64,000 bases of DNA from Linderina pennispora (GCF_002104995.1 NW_024468249.1:2418001-2482000), one strand, 5' to 3'. Shown: positions 34,095-45,628, counted from the first letter of the stretch. Notes: a model not told the origin generated them from the sequence alone. Numbers and translations are program-made.

Positions 34095-37022
34095 TCATGG
34101 CTCGTCAGGGCGCTTACTGCCTGTCCCCGATCTGGGCTCTGCCGAGGTGGCTGGTGACATGGGAGCTGGCTCACCCGCATCTTCATGCTTGGACACTGTG
34201 CTCTCGTCATCAGTATTGATATAGGCATCGCTTGCAGCAGCCGGATCGGGATTAGCTGCTTCATCCTTGGAGGGCAAGCCCTTCTTGGTTTGCTCATCTA
34301 AACGCACATGCTGGCCCTTCGTGTCTTGGGCTGCTGCAGTCTCTGCTGGTTCCTTGTCCTGATCTGCTGCTGCCCCATCTAGTTTCTCGTCCTGGTTGGC
34401 AGAGGTGTCGGCAGGCTCTTCGCCTAGGCTACTGTCCGCCTCCTTGCTGATTCCATCCGCTGCTTGTGGGTTACTGTTTCCATCCGTAGCCGCTTTGGCG
34501 TCCTTGTTGCCCATATCTGGAGCATTGCCAGATATCACTTCCTCGTAGGCATCTTCTCCAGCCGGTTTCCCAGTCACTGGAACTGACGGTAGATCTAAAT
34601 CGCTCAGTCCCCCCGACCCGCTGCTGTCCTCACTGGAGCTTGAGCGAACACTGACACTATCATCCGATCCCTCACTGCTCTTATCGCTGACACTGTCCAA
34701 AACATCACCAGCTTCGCCTCTGTTTTCTGACGCGTCTTCAAGCGAGCTGCTTTGCAAAGGATCAAGAGCCGACGATTGGAGGTAGTCAGGAACGCCATGT
34801 TCATCCATCTTGGTCTGCTCGGTGGCCAGGAATTGACCCAGGAAGTCGTCGACTGAGGGGAGCTGCTCGGCATCGACATTGTCTGCGTAGACATCATCGG
34901 CCTGCGAAGAAACTTCGCTGGTTTCATGGCTGATCCGGTACGCATTGAGCGGCACCTGCACCTGCATCGACCCGATATCTGACTCGACATCCCGCTGGTC
35001 GTGGTCTCGAGCTGCCAGGTGTCTAGTAAAAGTAGTGGGCTCAGACAATACTGAAGGCGGCGCAACCATGGTGTGCACGACATTAGGCGTAGCCGAGCTT
35101 GACTGCAATACAGCCTCGCTCTCTGACGACTCGCTGCGCTCCAAGAATATCCCGGCCTCGGATGCCAAGGGCGTCTGGATGCGCACGCTGGCCGAGCGTA
35201 TCAGTCCAGTGGAAAAAAACGGCCGTGTCAGAATCCAGTGTTGCAGTGACGCATCCCGAACAGACAGCTGCGTTGCGCGTGCCGTCGACATGCTGGGCGT
35301 ATGTGGTCTAGCTGGCTCCATAGAGCAGCCGGTGTCTATGAGCTCACTGAGCGTCACCGGCATATATGTCTGGTAAACATTATCGCCAGCCTCAACAGTG
35401 TATATTCCAGGCATGTACGTGTGCTGACGCGACCGGTGACGCAGGTCGTGTGGCGAATGCGATCCTGCTTTGGCACTGCTATGAATGCGACACCAGCCAA
35501 AAACCCGCTTTTCCTGGTCAAGCAGCTGTGCGCCTGGTGCTGATAGCAGGACTTGGGACCCGTCAGCTGACATAGTGTACATGCTGTAAAGACGGCGTAG
35601 GCTGCTGATGCTGCGTGGCATATATGGAATGGCAACAATCAGCGATTTCGCGGTCTGTGAGTGTATGTCCAACGGATTGCCTGTATACCGGGTCTTCAAT
35701 TCTGCTGCCACCGCCTTCAACGTGCTATGGTACCGCGCTTCGTCGATGGTATGGAGCCGCCCAGCCTCCTCGCCTGCCGACCCTGATGGACCTAGGGCAA
35801 TGCAGCCGACAGAGGCGGACTGCATACCAGTCATACCGCACAAATCCTCGAGAAGCCCCACGGTTTGCTGGTCCACATGCCTCCATAGGCTTTGCAGCCG
35901 CCGGATCTCAGGCAGTGTCAGTGCCCAGAGTACCGCAATTCCGCCATTGAAATCGCCAAACACGCGCACAAGTATGTGTGTCAACACAACCAAGCAGGTT
36001 ACAATATGTGGATGCCCCTTCAGGTTAGACAGCGACGACACTGCGTGCCTGTCCCGATGCTCACTCTCCATGCTACGTCTGGGTGCTGGTGCTGGAGACC
36101 GGGCGCTAGGAGGTGCCAGGTTTGAAGTTGCACCTTTAGCTATCGATGCTGCTGTGTCCAGTAGTATTCCAGCTGCAGCATGGCCAAGGAACACGGCGAA
36201 CCCTGCACAGTTCCTCACTGAGCTCGCTACATCAACCTCAGCTCCACCCGACTGCGTCGCCCGGCTACGGACAACCATATCCTCGGGCACCTGGACATGG
36301 GCAAACAGCTGCGTGTCGATTCTAGGCGATCTCACGTGCGATCGCACAAACATCCCAGGCGGTCAAGCTAAGTGCCTCGACTGCTCGTAGGTGCTGCGAC
36401 AGTTTGTCGAGGTCTTCGCGGCCAATCTGCTCTTCCTCCATTAACCGCCGCGCGTGTGCTGTGTCAGCTCTTCCAATCTGCGCCTTGCGCTGCTGCATGG
36501 CCATGGTCGCAGCATAGGTGCGCATGATTACCAGCTTGGACAGGTCTGACAGCGGAATCGGCGGTAGGCGACCCGTGGGCTCAGCACTCCCGCTCTTTCT
36601 ACCTGGATTATGATCGCTACTCGAGTCGGGGTCACTGGCGTTGCCTCCGGTTAGCGATGCAGTCGGCGGCAGCGCGATGGCTGATCTCCCGAGCGTGTCA
36701 TAGATATCTTCGAGACGGGTTATAACCTGCTGCAAGTCTTTGAAGGTCTGGTGTGCGCCGTCAACGTCCACCGTATGCTGTCGCAAAACAGACTCACGCA
36801 TGGAGAGTGCCGCGTTTCCAACATACTCGAGATATGCTGCTGCTGCTTCCTAGCACACGAGCTCATGGTGTTAGAACAACATTCTGTCAAGGTAGCAGAG
36901 GCATTTCCGTTGCATTTCCGTTGCATTTCATTGCTTGCTTGTCCTGTGCAGCAGCTTCTTACCCTGAGTTGTCCGTTATGAAACTTCCGATGGCCAGCTA
37001 CGAGCAGACGTGGGTCTGTCAT
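34095..37022 (-). CDS. divergent RasGEF-like protein with acidic low-complexity C-terminus
   Basis: Exon 1 (37022-36963) encodes MTDPRLLVAGHRKFHNGQLR and joins in phase to exon 2 at 36849 (EAAAAYLEYVGNAALSMRES). The first 60 residues look like a three-helix MIT/TPR-type bundle. A frame change in a GGG run near 36354-36356 links this to the long second frame. The middle (HILVRVFGDFNGGIAVLWAL, EIRRLQSLWRHVDQQTVGLL) resembles the C-terminal half of CDC25-type RasGEF domains, with EALSLTAW-type upstream helices. The last 300 residues are Ser/Asp/Glu/Ala-rich and disordered. Total is about 937 aa. The RasGEF reading is from pattern only; the domain is degenerate and the catalytic competence uncertain. 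Confidence 0.5.
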
Positions 37023-37325
37023 TAATAATTGGAGTGTAAAAGATTGCAAATGGTAAAAAGGTGGACTATCGCTAGGAGAAGAAAGAAGCCGAGAACACAG
37101 ACCCACACTGCGTATCTGCGTCATCAGCCGAGGGAAGCAGGGAAGGGGGAGTGTGGCTCAGCCTGGTTTGGGAGCTTTTGGAACACGTGAACCACAGAAG
37201 TACCTTCAGGCCAGCAGTGTTGTGGTGAAAAAGCTATGTTTTTAAGGGGTTCGCTGAAGAGAGAATATGAAAATACGCTAGGGATAAAATGACATAAAGT
37301 GCAACTAAAGGACGCCAGGTCTCGC
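37023..37325. other. intergenic, no gene seen
   Basis: About 300 bases between the start of the RasGEF-like gene and the likely 3' end of the KR-repeat gene. It is A/G-rich with no recognisable feature. Confidence 0.35.
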
Positions 37326-39927
37326 TCAGGACAGGGGCCCAGCAGGGAGGAACAACACGGAGGAAAATGCTGTCATTCTGAAGAGCAGCCGTAGGGGTAG
37401 GGCCACCCTGGCACAGTGGCCGTCGGGGTGGAACGAGCGGCGTTGACGCCGAAAGCTGACATCGGGATGAAGACAGCAACCTGCGACTCGGTTGATATGC
37501 TCAGTGAACACACCCTGCTTCGGGGCATTGTCACGCTTAGAGAAGGTTGCCCGAGTCATCGCCAGAGTCGAGAATGTGAGCAGTGACGGTCGGTGACGCC
37601 GGATGGTAAGCACTGACATCACCCAGAAGGTTGGGGACAAGGCCGTTGCCGTCATCATCGTGCTGGATGTTGGCAACAATGTTGATAGGAGCAACAGCGC
37701 TGGCAATGACCTCGCCAAGAAGGTTAGGAACAAGGTCGCGCTTGAGAGGAGCGCTGCTCACAGCCTCCTGGTCAGGATCAAAGATGTGCACAGTGACAGT
37801 CGGGTGACGCCTGGACGGTAGCGCTGATTGCACCAATAAGGTTCGGGACAAGACCAGTTGCCATCCTCATCCGGGTTAATGTTGGCGACGACATCTACAG
37901 GAGCGACGGCACTAGCAACAACTTCACCGAGAATGTTTTTCAGCAGGTCGCGCTTGAGCAGGTCACCCGAGTAATCAGTCAGCATCAAAGATATGAGCAG
38001 TGACAGTCGGCGACGCCTGGATGGTGGCACTGACGGCGCCAATGAGGTTAGGGACAAGACCATTGCCATCCTCAGTCCGGATTAATGTTGGCGACAATGT
38101 TGAGCGGAGCAACAGCGCTGGCAATGACCTCGCCAAGAATGTTGTTCAGCAGATCGCGCTTGAGAAGGTTGCCCGAATCATCGCCAGAGTCGAGAATGTG
38201 AGCAGTGAACTGGTCGGTGACGCCTGGATGGTAGCACTGACATCACCCAGAAGGTTGGGGACAAGACCGTTGCCGTCATCAGTCGTGTCTGGATGTTGGC
38301 AACAATGTTGATAGGAGCAACAGCGCTGGCAACTGACCTCGACCGAGAAGGTTAGGAACAAGGTCGCGCTTGAGTAGGTCACCCGAGTAGTCGTCAGCAT
38401 CAAAGATATGGACAGTGACAGTCGGCGACGCCTGGATGGTGCACTGACGGCGCCAATGAGGTTAGGGACAAGACCATTGCCATCCTCATCCGGGTTAATG
38501 TTGGCGACAATGTTGAGTGGAGCAACAGCGCTGGCAATGACCTCGCCAAGAATGTTGTTCAGCAGATCGCGCTTGAGAAGGTTGCCCGAATCATCGCCAG
38601 AGTCGAGAATGTGAGCAGTGACTGTTGGCGACGCCCGGATGGTAGCACTGACATCACCAGGAGGTTAGGAACAAGACCGTTGCCGTCATCGTCGTGCTGG
38701 ATGTTGGCAACAATGTTGATAGGAGCAACAGCGCTGGCAATGACCTCACCGAAGAAGGTTAGGAACAAGGTCACGCTTGAGCAGGTCACCCGAGTAATCA
38801 TCAGCATCAAAGATATGAGCAGTGACAGTCGGTGACGCCTGGATAGTAGCACTGACGGCGCCAATGAGGTTCGGGACAAGACCGTTGCCATCCTCATCCG
38901 GATTAATGTTGGCGACAATGTTGAGAGGAGCAACAGCGCTGGCAATGACCTCGCCAAGAATGTTGTTCAGCAGATCGCGCTTGAGAAGGTTGCCCAGTGC
39001 ATCAGCGCCCTGAGGTTGCGATATGCCGACATGGGCATTGGCAGGCAGGATCACACGAGCAAACACCTTCCCGAGCACCTCGTACAGCAGGGCCTCGCTG
39101 CCCAGGTTCTTGGTAGTGGCGTCATCGATCAGGTTGCTCGGAGTGTCGCGCTTGTGCAGCGGCACCGCAGCCTGGCTTGCCTGCGGGATAGAGACGGGCA
39201 GGCGAAGAAGCATGTACGTCTGGCCGTTGATGTTGAACACCATGGCACCGTTGCCATTTACCAAATTATTGATGGCAGACTGTTCGATGCTGCGCTTATT
39301 GAACTTACTAGCCTGGTACGACGGAGTGGCAGGGACAGTAGGCGCAGGAGTGGGTACAGGAGTGGGCGCAGGTGGAGCACCAGGTACAACCTCGGTGACG
39401 GCAGGAGGGGCACTAGGCACGACTTCGGTGACAGCAGGAGGAACACTAGGCACAACTTCGGTAACGGCAGGAGGGGCACTAGGCACAACTTCAGTGACTG
39501 AAGGCTGAGGGGGCTGCGGGAGGATCACAGTAACGCTGGGCTGGGCCGGCTGAGGCACAATGACTGTGACACCGGGCTGGGCCGGCTGCGGGACCACGGG
39601 TGGCGGGCTAGCCACGTAGGCCGGGCCCGGAACAGCCGGGACATCGGTGATGACCGGCATCGGGGTGGGGAGGGCGGGCTGGGAACCAATGCCGCCGCTG
39701 GTAGGCGAGTACATGAAGTCAGCAACAATAATCGAGATTTGGTTCATTGGAACCGACTGGATGATCGTGACAACAGCGGGCGGCTGGGGGGCTGGCTGGA
39801 TAACGGTTACCACAGCAGGCGGCTGGGGAGCTGGAATGGCCGGAGGACTGCTAGCCACGTAGTTGCCGCCAGCAGCAGCGGTGGCAGCGGCGAAAGCCAG
39901 GGCGAAGATGGTGTTAGTAACCTTCAT
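37326..39927 (-). CDS. secreted tandem-repeat protein with periodic Lys-Arg sites (KEP-like)
   Basis: It starts MKVTNTIFALAFAAATAAAGG, a clear signal peptide. Residues about 25-200 are Pro/Val-rich with degenerate repeats (PPAVTEVVPSA, four copies). KR sites follow at FNKRSIEQ (39292-39297) and LHKRDTP (39148-39153), then at 38977, 38773, 38569, 38366, 38156, 37950, 37738 and 37533. Between these lie 68-residue units of two alternating types, one starting DLLNNILGEV and one DLVPNLLGEV, both containing SAVAP(L/I)NIVANI and ending near (S)G(D/N)LLKR. Kex2-like cleavage after KR would release a series of peptides. The frame is intact through the first full unit and into the second; later units carry many indels, so the true C-terminus (near 37326 or 37537) is uncertain. 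Function is unknown. Confidence 0.7.
37533..38982 (-). repeat. seven tandem 204-base units in an A-B-A-B-A-A'-B order
   Basis: Lys-Arg codon pairs recur with spacings of 204, 204, 203, 210, 206, 212 and 205 bases. Type A units read INPDEDGN and LIGAVSATIQ; type B units read IQHDDDGN and LLGDVSATIQ. The pair A+B forms a 408-base higher-order repeat, suggesting amplification of a two-unit block. Departures from 204 break the frame in the distal copies. Confidence 0.85.
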
Positions 39928-40763
39928 TTTGGGAGATAATCGGGATGAGAAGGGGGCGGATGTGTGCCTCTAATGTGCCTTTGCGCGCGCGAAATGTAGC
40001 CTCAAGCCAGAAAAGACAGGGTGAATGTAAAAAGGAAGGAAGGGATTGCAAAAACGAACCACGACCAAGAGATAGAGGGGAGAAGAGGATGTGGGAGAAA
40101 AATGTAGGTGGAAGAAAGAGAAAACGGTGAAATGCGCTATGAGGATGGATACTATATTCTGGAAATGGCAGTGTGCGGCAACCAGTGACTTTATATTCAG
40201 TAAGTGTTTAGGGCACTTGGGTCTGGGATGCTTTGCTGCTCCAAACCGGTGAAAGCATGGTGAGATGTTGTTGTTGTTGTTCTCCGGCTGGATGGTGGGG
40301 GGAGAAGGCAGCCGTATAGATAAAAGATGCAAACTTACTACCTTCAAATGCCGTTTGGTTGTCTGGAGGCTGGCCAAAAGCAGCAGCATTCTCTTACTCC
40401 GCGCAACAAAAGAATATTAGAGCTGTTTACATATTCCCCTGTGCCAGCCAGCAGCTAGCCGGTATGAGAGGGTGAGGCACCTGGAATAGAGGGTGAGGCT
40501 AGAATGTGGAAGTATATGAGCGGGAGCAACGTTGGCGGTCTTTTGCGGGTAGGGAGGGCTTGTCAGCATGCTAAATGTCAGTAATGCAGCGGGTCTGCGG
40601 TTCCTTGTCGAGTGCGATAGCATTTGGGACTGGATTACTGCTAAGCAATAGCAGTCAACCATTCCTGGACAGAAAAGCGAATCTCAAGGTGCCCCTAGCA
40701 TATATCCGCAAAAAGAATTACGTAGGTGGCATTTGGTATTTTGCATGTATTGGCAAAAAAGAA
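39928..40763. other. intergenic, promoter region of KR-repeat gene
   Basis: 836 bases. It is purine-rich on the + strand directly before the KR-repeat start (40010-40130, GA-rich, hence CT-rich on the coding strand). A short TTG run lies near 40266-40280. I see no gene. Since the gene at 40764 ends here, most of this region probably serves the KR-repeat gene. Confidence 0.4.
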
Positions 40764-42047
40764 TTACAGAGCTAGCCAGTCCTTGGTGCAGGAATCGCTG
40801 TTAAAGAGCATGGAGCGGTTGGCGCTGCAGAAGCAGTACTGGGCGTTGTAGGTTGGGTCGGTAGGGCAGTTCTGGAATGGCTTGTGGTAGTACCCGATAT
40901 CGCCGAAATAGTGTACCTGGGACTTGTTCAGGAACATGGCTACGGCCATGGTGTGCACGGGTGCGTCCCCCAGCGCTCCATGAAGAAGCCGCCCGCGCGA
41001 TCCAGAAAGTTGAAATATGCCATATACTTTTCCGAGCGCAAAAACTCGAGGCTCCCGATCTCAAAGTTTGACCAGAAATGGCACATGTTGTAGTCGCCCG
41101 AGTCGTTGGTCAGCCAGGACAGGGTGTTGTTGGGCGAGACGTACTCGGGATATGCGGCGCGGAATGCGTTGGTTGTGCTCCACAGGGACTTTACGGTTAT
41201 CGGAAACTCGCGCAAGGTAATAGTGAACCCGTACAGCTTGTTGTTGTCGGCCATGTATTTGAAGGGGTCGTAGGGAATGGCGCAGCTGAACTCGACGCCA
41301 GGCTCGACTCGCCAGTACCAGTCGAACTGGTCCAGCAGCGGGTGGCGGAAGAAGAAGCCTGATTCGAACCTATTCTCCGAGCAAACAAAAACGCCAGGAC
41401 AAGTGGTTAGCACATGACAGCTTGAACAACCGGGATTTGCGAGCTTGCATGCATGCCAGATACCAATTAGTGCACCAGTGCAATATACACGTGCATAGGA
41501 TGTTCAGGCAGATGCCGGCAATTTGCTTTCTTTTCGTTTTGAGCGATTTATACCTGCACATTTTGCGGTAGCTTTCGCTGTCTCCATATGGCACCCGGTT
41601 TCCCATCTTGTGCATTTCCCAGCGAGCCCTGACCCGATCGATCCACGGCGGGATCGACCAGTGCTCGTAGGGCACCAGGCCAAAGTGGCAGTCGCCTGAC
41701 GTCGCCCATTCCATGTTCTGCTTGAACTCGTCCGTGAACGGCTCGTCGTTCAGAAACACATATGGGTAGCGATACCTGTGGTTGAACTGATCCTCGAGCT
41801 GGCGCACGGTGGCACGCAGGTCGTGGAGCTCAGAGTTGCGTGCCAGGATCACGAATGCGGCGCGCACAGGGTGGTTAATGCGGGCATTCTCGGGCTTCAG
41901 GCGCACATCCTCATGCTGTTTTGGATGGGTGAGGGCGCGGGCCTGTTCGATCGGCGATGGGCATGCTATAAAGAGGATCAGCGCACAGAGCCCGACGACC
42001 AGGAGAAACCACCGGGACAGCGTGACGGCCTTGACTGACGGCTGCAT
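40764..42047 (-). CDS. KTR/KRE2-type alpha-1,2-mannosyltransferase (GT15)
   Basis: Exon 1 is 42047-41554 and exon 2 is 41369-40764, joining in phase as KMCRFESGFFFRHPLL. A type II signal anchor (WFLLVVGLCALILFIACP) follows MQPSVKAVTLSR. GT15 hallmarks are present: RAAFVILARNSEL, YPYVFLNDEPFTDEF, WRVEPGVEFSCAIPYDPF and YNMCHFWSNFEIGSLEFLR. The protein is about 366 aa. The frame changes near 40975, where a CCCCC run on the + strand appears one base short; after it DAPVHTMAVAMFLNKSQ, FGDIGYYHKPFQNCP and the stop follow. Family enzymes extend O- and N-linked mannose chains in the Golgi with GDP-mannose and Mn2+. It is divergent from the small gene at 42378. Confidence 0.88.
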
Positions 42048-42377
42048 TTGGCGAGCGAAAAGAGCAAAAAGGACGGAGAAGAAAAATAGCAATTTGGAAC
42101 ACTCTGCTGGATTGTCGCACCGGCAAATTTGCTCCGTAAATGGGATAGGGCCATGGGACGAGAGTGGGTTGTATGTGCACGTGAGATGCCACACCTCCAA
42201 TGTGAAACAATGGGGCCAAGGCGATGTACAAAAACAACGCTGCCGGCAGCTGCTGTTTGCTGAGGCGGTAGCACTTTCTCCTCCCTTTCTCTCCCCTCCC
42301 TCTACTTTCCACCTACTAGCACACATCCACCAAAAAAGTTTGTATTTTTTGTCACTCTTGCACCACCAAAAAAAAGC
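42048..42377. promoter_or_regulatory. short bidirectional promoter region
   Basis: Only 330 bases separate the start codons of the mannosyltransferase (minus) and the small protein (plus). Any control elements must be shared or tightly packed. The plus-strand leader ends in a CT-rich tract (42281-42310) and an A run just before the ATG. Confidence 0.5.
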
Positions 42378-43030
42378 ATGTCTTCCAGCGACAAGCCTTC
42401 TGACCCCATGCCCATTCCGGCACACCGCCGCAACACGTTCACCGGGTGGCCGGGAACGTTCTTCACTCCCATGGCTACTGCGCGCCCCAACGGGACCATG
42501 GGAATGTCGCCCCCAGCGGCATGCCGTCGGGGAGCACGGCCCACTCATTCTCGGGCCAGCCAGCCATGGCCAGCTCGCCGCCCAGCGATCAGGCCATGTC
42601 GGCGTTCTCGGGCATCGGCCTGTTCCGCCGGTTCTCGGCATCGGCAGCCAGCGGTGGCCCCCCTCCCAACCAGGTACGTTGTGGGTTTCTTGAGCCATGT
42701 TTACCAGCGCATGTGCCTGGTGTTCAGCTAATTAACAAGCACATCCTGTAGCCACTCCAGCATCCGGTTGACCAGGCGCAGCATCTGCACGAGGCGTTTC
42801 CGGCCAGCGACTTTGGATTCCGTAAGTTGGGAAAAAAGCCCAGTCTTGTATGGCAGGTTGTATTGCAAATGAGGCCCCTCACTAATCCCGTATGTTGCCT
42901 GCGTATTCTAGACAAGGATCAGCATCCAAGGTCCAAGATCCTGAGCGAGGTCCGCGAGCACGACGATCCTCCCAGCCGGCCTGACTCGCGTATGCGCAAC
43001 CTGATGCTGTCTGGCCAGTTTATGATCTAG
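42378..43030 (+). CDS. small disordered protein, three exons, function unknown
   Basis: Exons 42378-42673, 42752-42821 and 42912-43030 have GTACGT and GTAAGT donors and TAG acceptors; they give about 161 aa if one C is restored in a CCCCC run near 42511. It starts MSSSDKPSDPMPIPAHRRNT with FTGWPGTFF soon after. A Ser/Pro/Ala-rich middle contains IGLFRRFSASA, a possible basophilic kinase site. The end is DSRMRNLMLSGQFMI. The splice phases and the conserved-looking ends argue for a real gene, but I do not recognise the family with certainty. Confidence 0.6.
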
Positions 43031-43788
43031 GCCAGGGCACACCATCTTCTTGTTCGCTGCCTTCCATCTTTCCATGTAGTTTTATGATCATGTCCGCATC
43101 CAAAAGCCACTCTAAAAACGATCAAGGGCGGACATGTCGTTAGTCACTCGAGCGAGTACTGAAAAAGGTTTTTTCTTTTTTTTGTGTGGCAAATAAACAA
43201 CCCTCACCCCTCATCCCAGGACGTCGTGACCTTAGGGCGATTGGCAAATACTGACACATCAGCCGGTATGCTGTGCCGAGGCAAAGGGTCCTACCGCCGC
43301 AGCGGCATTGGCAAAGAAATGGACCGGGTGGTGTGATAATGTGCGCGGACACATAGAAGCAGCGACGTCAGAATGCGTCGCTGTGCACGTCGGCTAATTT
43401 CCAAAATGCGATTCTGACAAACCCCTGCCGGCAGTTCCGAGGGGGATGTGGCCTCTCGCAGCTTCCACACAGCAAAAACCCGGACCCTCCAGTGCTACCT
43501 GTGCTCCGGGGCAGCAGACACGGCCAGATCAGGCGCAGAACGTGATTTCGTTCTGAATTGCGGCGAAATTACTAATCACTCCAGCTGCGCGGGCATTTTA
43601 CATGATCCAACTTTCTCCAATGGCACTGAGGCTTTTGTGGGGGGGACCGATTCTCAGCATCTTCTCAGTATAAAACTCTGGCTATGTTTCTCGCAAGCCT
43701 CCGTCGCCCACTACATCTCGCTTTTTCTTCCTCACTCTCCTCTATCTCTCACCATAGACAGTTTCTCTCACACACAGCAATTCCCAAA
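43031..43788. other. intergenic region upstream of thioredoxin reductase
   Basis: 758 bases without a supported gene. TATAAAA at 43669-43675 lies 114 bases before the thioredoxin reductase ATG and is its likely TATA box. A G run (43638-43646) sits just upstream. Confidence 0.45.
43669..43675 (+). promoter_or_regulatory. TATA box of thioredoxin reductase gene
   Basis: TATAAAA, 114 bases upstream of the start codon at 43789, followed by a CT-rich leader. Confidence 0.5.
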
Positions 43789-43854
43789 ATGCACGCCAAA
43801 GTTGTAAGTACCCTGCTGAATGACCAAAGGAAGCGGGATTTGCCAGAGATTCGG

Positions 43855-43908
<54 letters not shown>

Positions 43909-44926
43909 CTAATGCAGACATTGTCTCGTTTTCTAGATCATTGTTGGTTCCGGTCCCGCTGGACACACCGCAGCTATCTACGCAGCGCGGGCAAACCTCG
44001 AGCCGGAGATGTTCGAGGGCATGATGGCCGGCGGTGTGGCGCCCGGTGGACAGCTGACGACGACCACGGACGTCGAGAACTTCCCCGGGTTCCCCGCGGG
44101 CGTGATGGGCGGCGAGCTGACAGACAAGTTCCGCGAGCAGTCGGAGCGGTTCGGCACCAAGATCCACACGGAGACGATCACGCGCGTGGACCTGTCGTCG
44201 CGGCCGTTCAAGCTGTGGCGCGAGTACGCCGACGGCCCCGAGGACAAGCCCGACACGTGCGATGCGCTGATCATTGCCACCGGAGCGACAGCCAAGCGCC
44301 TGTTCATTGCCGGCGAGGACACGTACTGGCAGCGGGGCATGTCTGCGTGTGCTGTGTGCGACGGCGCTGCGCCGATCTTCCGCAACAAGCCGCTGGTGGT
44401 CGTTGGCGGCGGCGACAGCGCCTGCGAGGAGGCGACGTTCCTGACCAAGTATGCCAGCCATGTCTATCTGGCCGTGCGTCGCGACGCGCTGCGTGCCTCT
44501 GATATCATGGCCAAGCGGGCCATTGCCAACCCCAAGATCACCGTGCTGTGGAACACCCACGTGACTGAGGCCAAGGGCGACGGCGACCTGCTCAGCCATG
44601 TTGTGCTCAAGGACGCCAAGACCAACGAGACGCGCGAGCTCGAGGTCTCGGGTCTGTTCTATGCCATCGGCCATACCCCCAACACTGCCTTCCTCAGCGG
44701 CCAGCTCGAGACCGACGAGTCCGGCTACCTGCTGGTCCAGCCCGGCACCTCGCTGACCAACATCAAGGGTGTCTTTGCTGCCGGCGACGTCCAGGACAAG
44801 CGCTACCGCCAGGCCATCACTGCTGCTGGCTCTGGCTGCATGGCTGCTCTCGACGCCGAGAAGTACCTCGAGGAGCTCGAGGCCGAGGAGCGCGAGAAGA
44901 AGGAGAAGGACAACAGCAAGCTGTAA
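43789..44926 (+). CDS. TRR1: thioredoxin reductase (low-Mr, NADPH, FAD)
   Basis: Exon 1 is only five codons (43789-43803, MHAKV). Exon 2 (43937-44926) resumes [19 protein letters not shown], giving 334 aa. The FAD-binding glycine motif, the redox-active CAVCDG, the NADPH-binding [13 protein letters not shown] and the FAD-proximal [16 protein letters not shown] are all present. The enzyme keeps thioredoxin reduced at the expense of NADPH in the cytosol and/or mitochondria. The C-terminus ends in a Glu/Lys-rich helix. The first intron is unusual in holding a long CAG run. Coding sequence is intact and strongly codon-biased. Confidence 0.95.
43861..43909 (+). repeat. CAG trinucleotide microsatellite inside intron 1 of thioredoxin reductase
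   Basis: About fourteen CAG units, then CAACAG, inside the 133-base intron 43804-43936. Every unit contains an AG dinucleotide, so the run offers many potential 3' splice sites upstream of the one used (TAG at 43934-43936). Confidence 0.9.
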
Positions 44927-45628
44927 GCATCCAGCCGACTTTCTGCAGGCTTTTTTTTTTCTAATACATGTCTTCATTTAATCTCGGGAGGAACAGGCCT
45001 CCTGGCCTTGGGGGAAAGTAATAAGCGGGGTGTGGCGATCCGCCGCCTATTGGTAGTGGCGGAAACTGCGAGCTCTAGTCGGCGGGGGCTACTAGCAGAT
45101 GCGAGGCAGGGCTCTGCGCTTGCACGCGCTGGCTGTCTCTTCACTGGGCAGTCCTGGCAGCTGCAGTGTGACGACGGCCGAGAGCAGAGTATGCTACAGC
45201 CAGCGCCCAATTCTGCGCTTTCTCCAGGCGCACAGATGCCCTGGCTGCCCCGATGGGCGACAGCTCCGTCGAATCACAGGGGCGGTGGGGCAGAGGCGCT
45301 CCGTGACTGTTTTCAAATGCACATGAATGCCTTCTGGCCTGCTCAGCAAGCAGGCGCCCTCAAAGTCACTCGGAGCAAATCCAAACTGCCAGCCCCAAAG
45401 CTGGCCCGCGCCGCACGCCGCCTATTGGGCTCGTCCCAACAATTTTTCCTCGCCCTGGGTTTGTTATCGCTCCATGCAGAGCTGATATCGCGTCCGCCGT
45501 ATAAATTGCAAACGGACGCCCGACGGCCGCTCCCCGAGTTTCCTCTTCACCGTTCTTCTTGCATCTTCTTCTCCTCCCCTCCTTTTTACTTTTTTCTCTT
45601 AACTCCTTAAGGAAAAAAAACACACAGA
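44927..45628. other. intergenic region upstream of ADP/ATP carrier
   Basis: 702 bases. An open frame at 45008-45610 on the + strand lacks any recognisable motif and runs into the leader, so I do not count it as a gene. TATAAATT at 45500-45507 and a CT-rich leader (45541-45600) mark the carrier promoter. Confidence 0.45.
45500..45507 (+). promoter_or_regulatory. TATA box of ADP/ATP carrier gene
   Basis: TATAAATT lies 129 bases before the ATG at 45629, followed by a long pyrimidine-rich leader, as usual for highly expressed fungal genes. Confidence 0.5.

Noticed and set aside
41809-42693. 294-codon plus-strand frame overlapping the mannosyltransferase start and the small gene
   Set aside because: It is antisense to the signal anchor of the mannosyltransferase and out of frame with the spliced small gene.
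45008-45610. 200-codon plus-strand open frame before the carrier gene
   Set aside because: It runs across the TATA box and leader of the carrier and has no motif; chance in GC-rich DNA.
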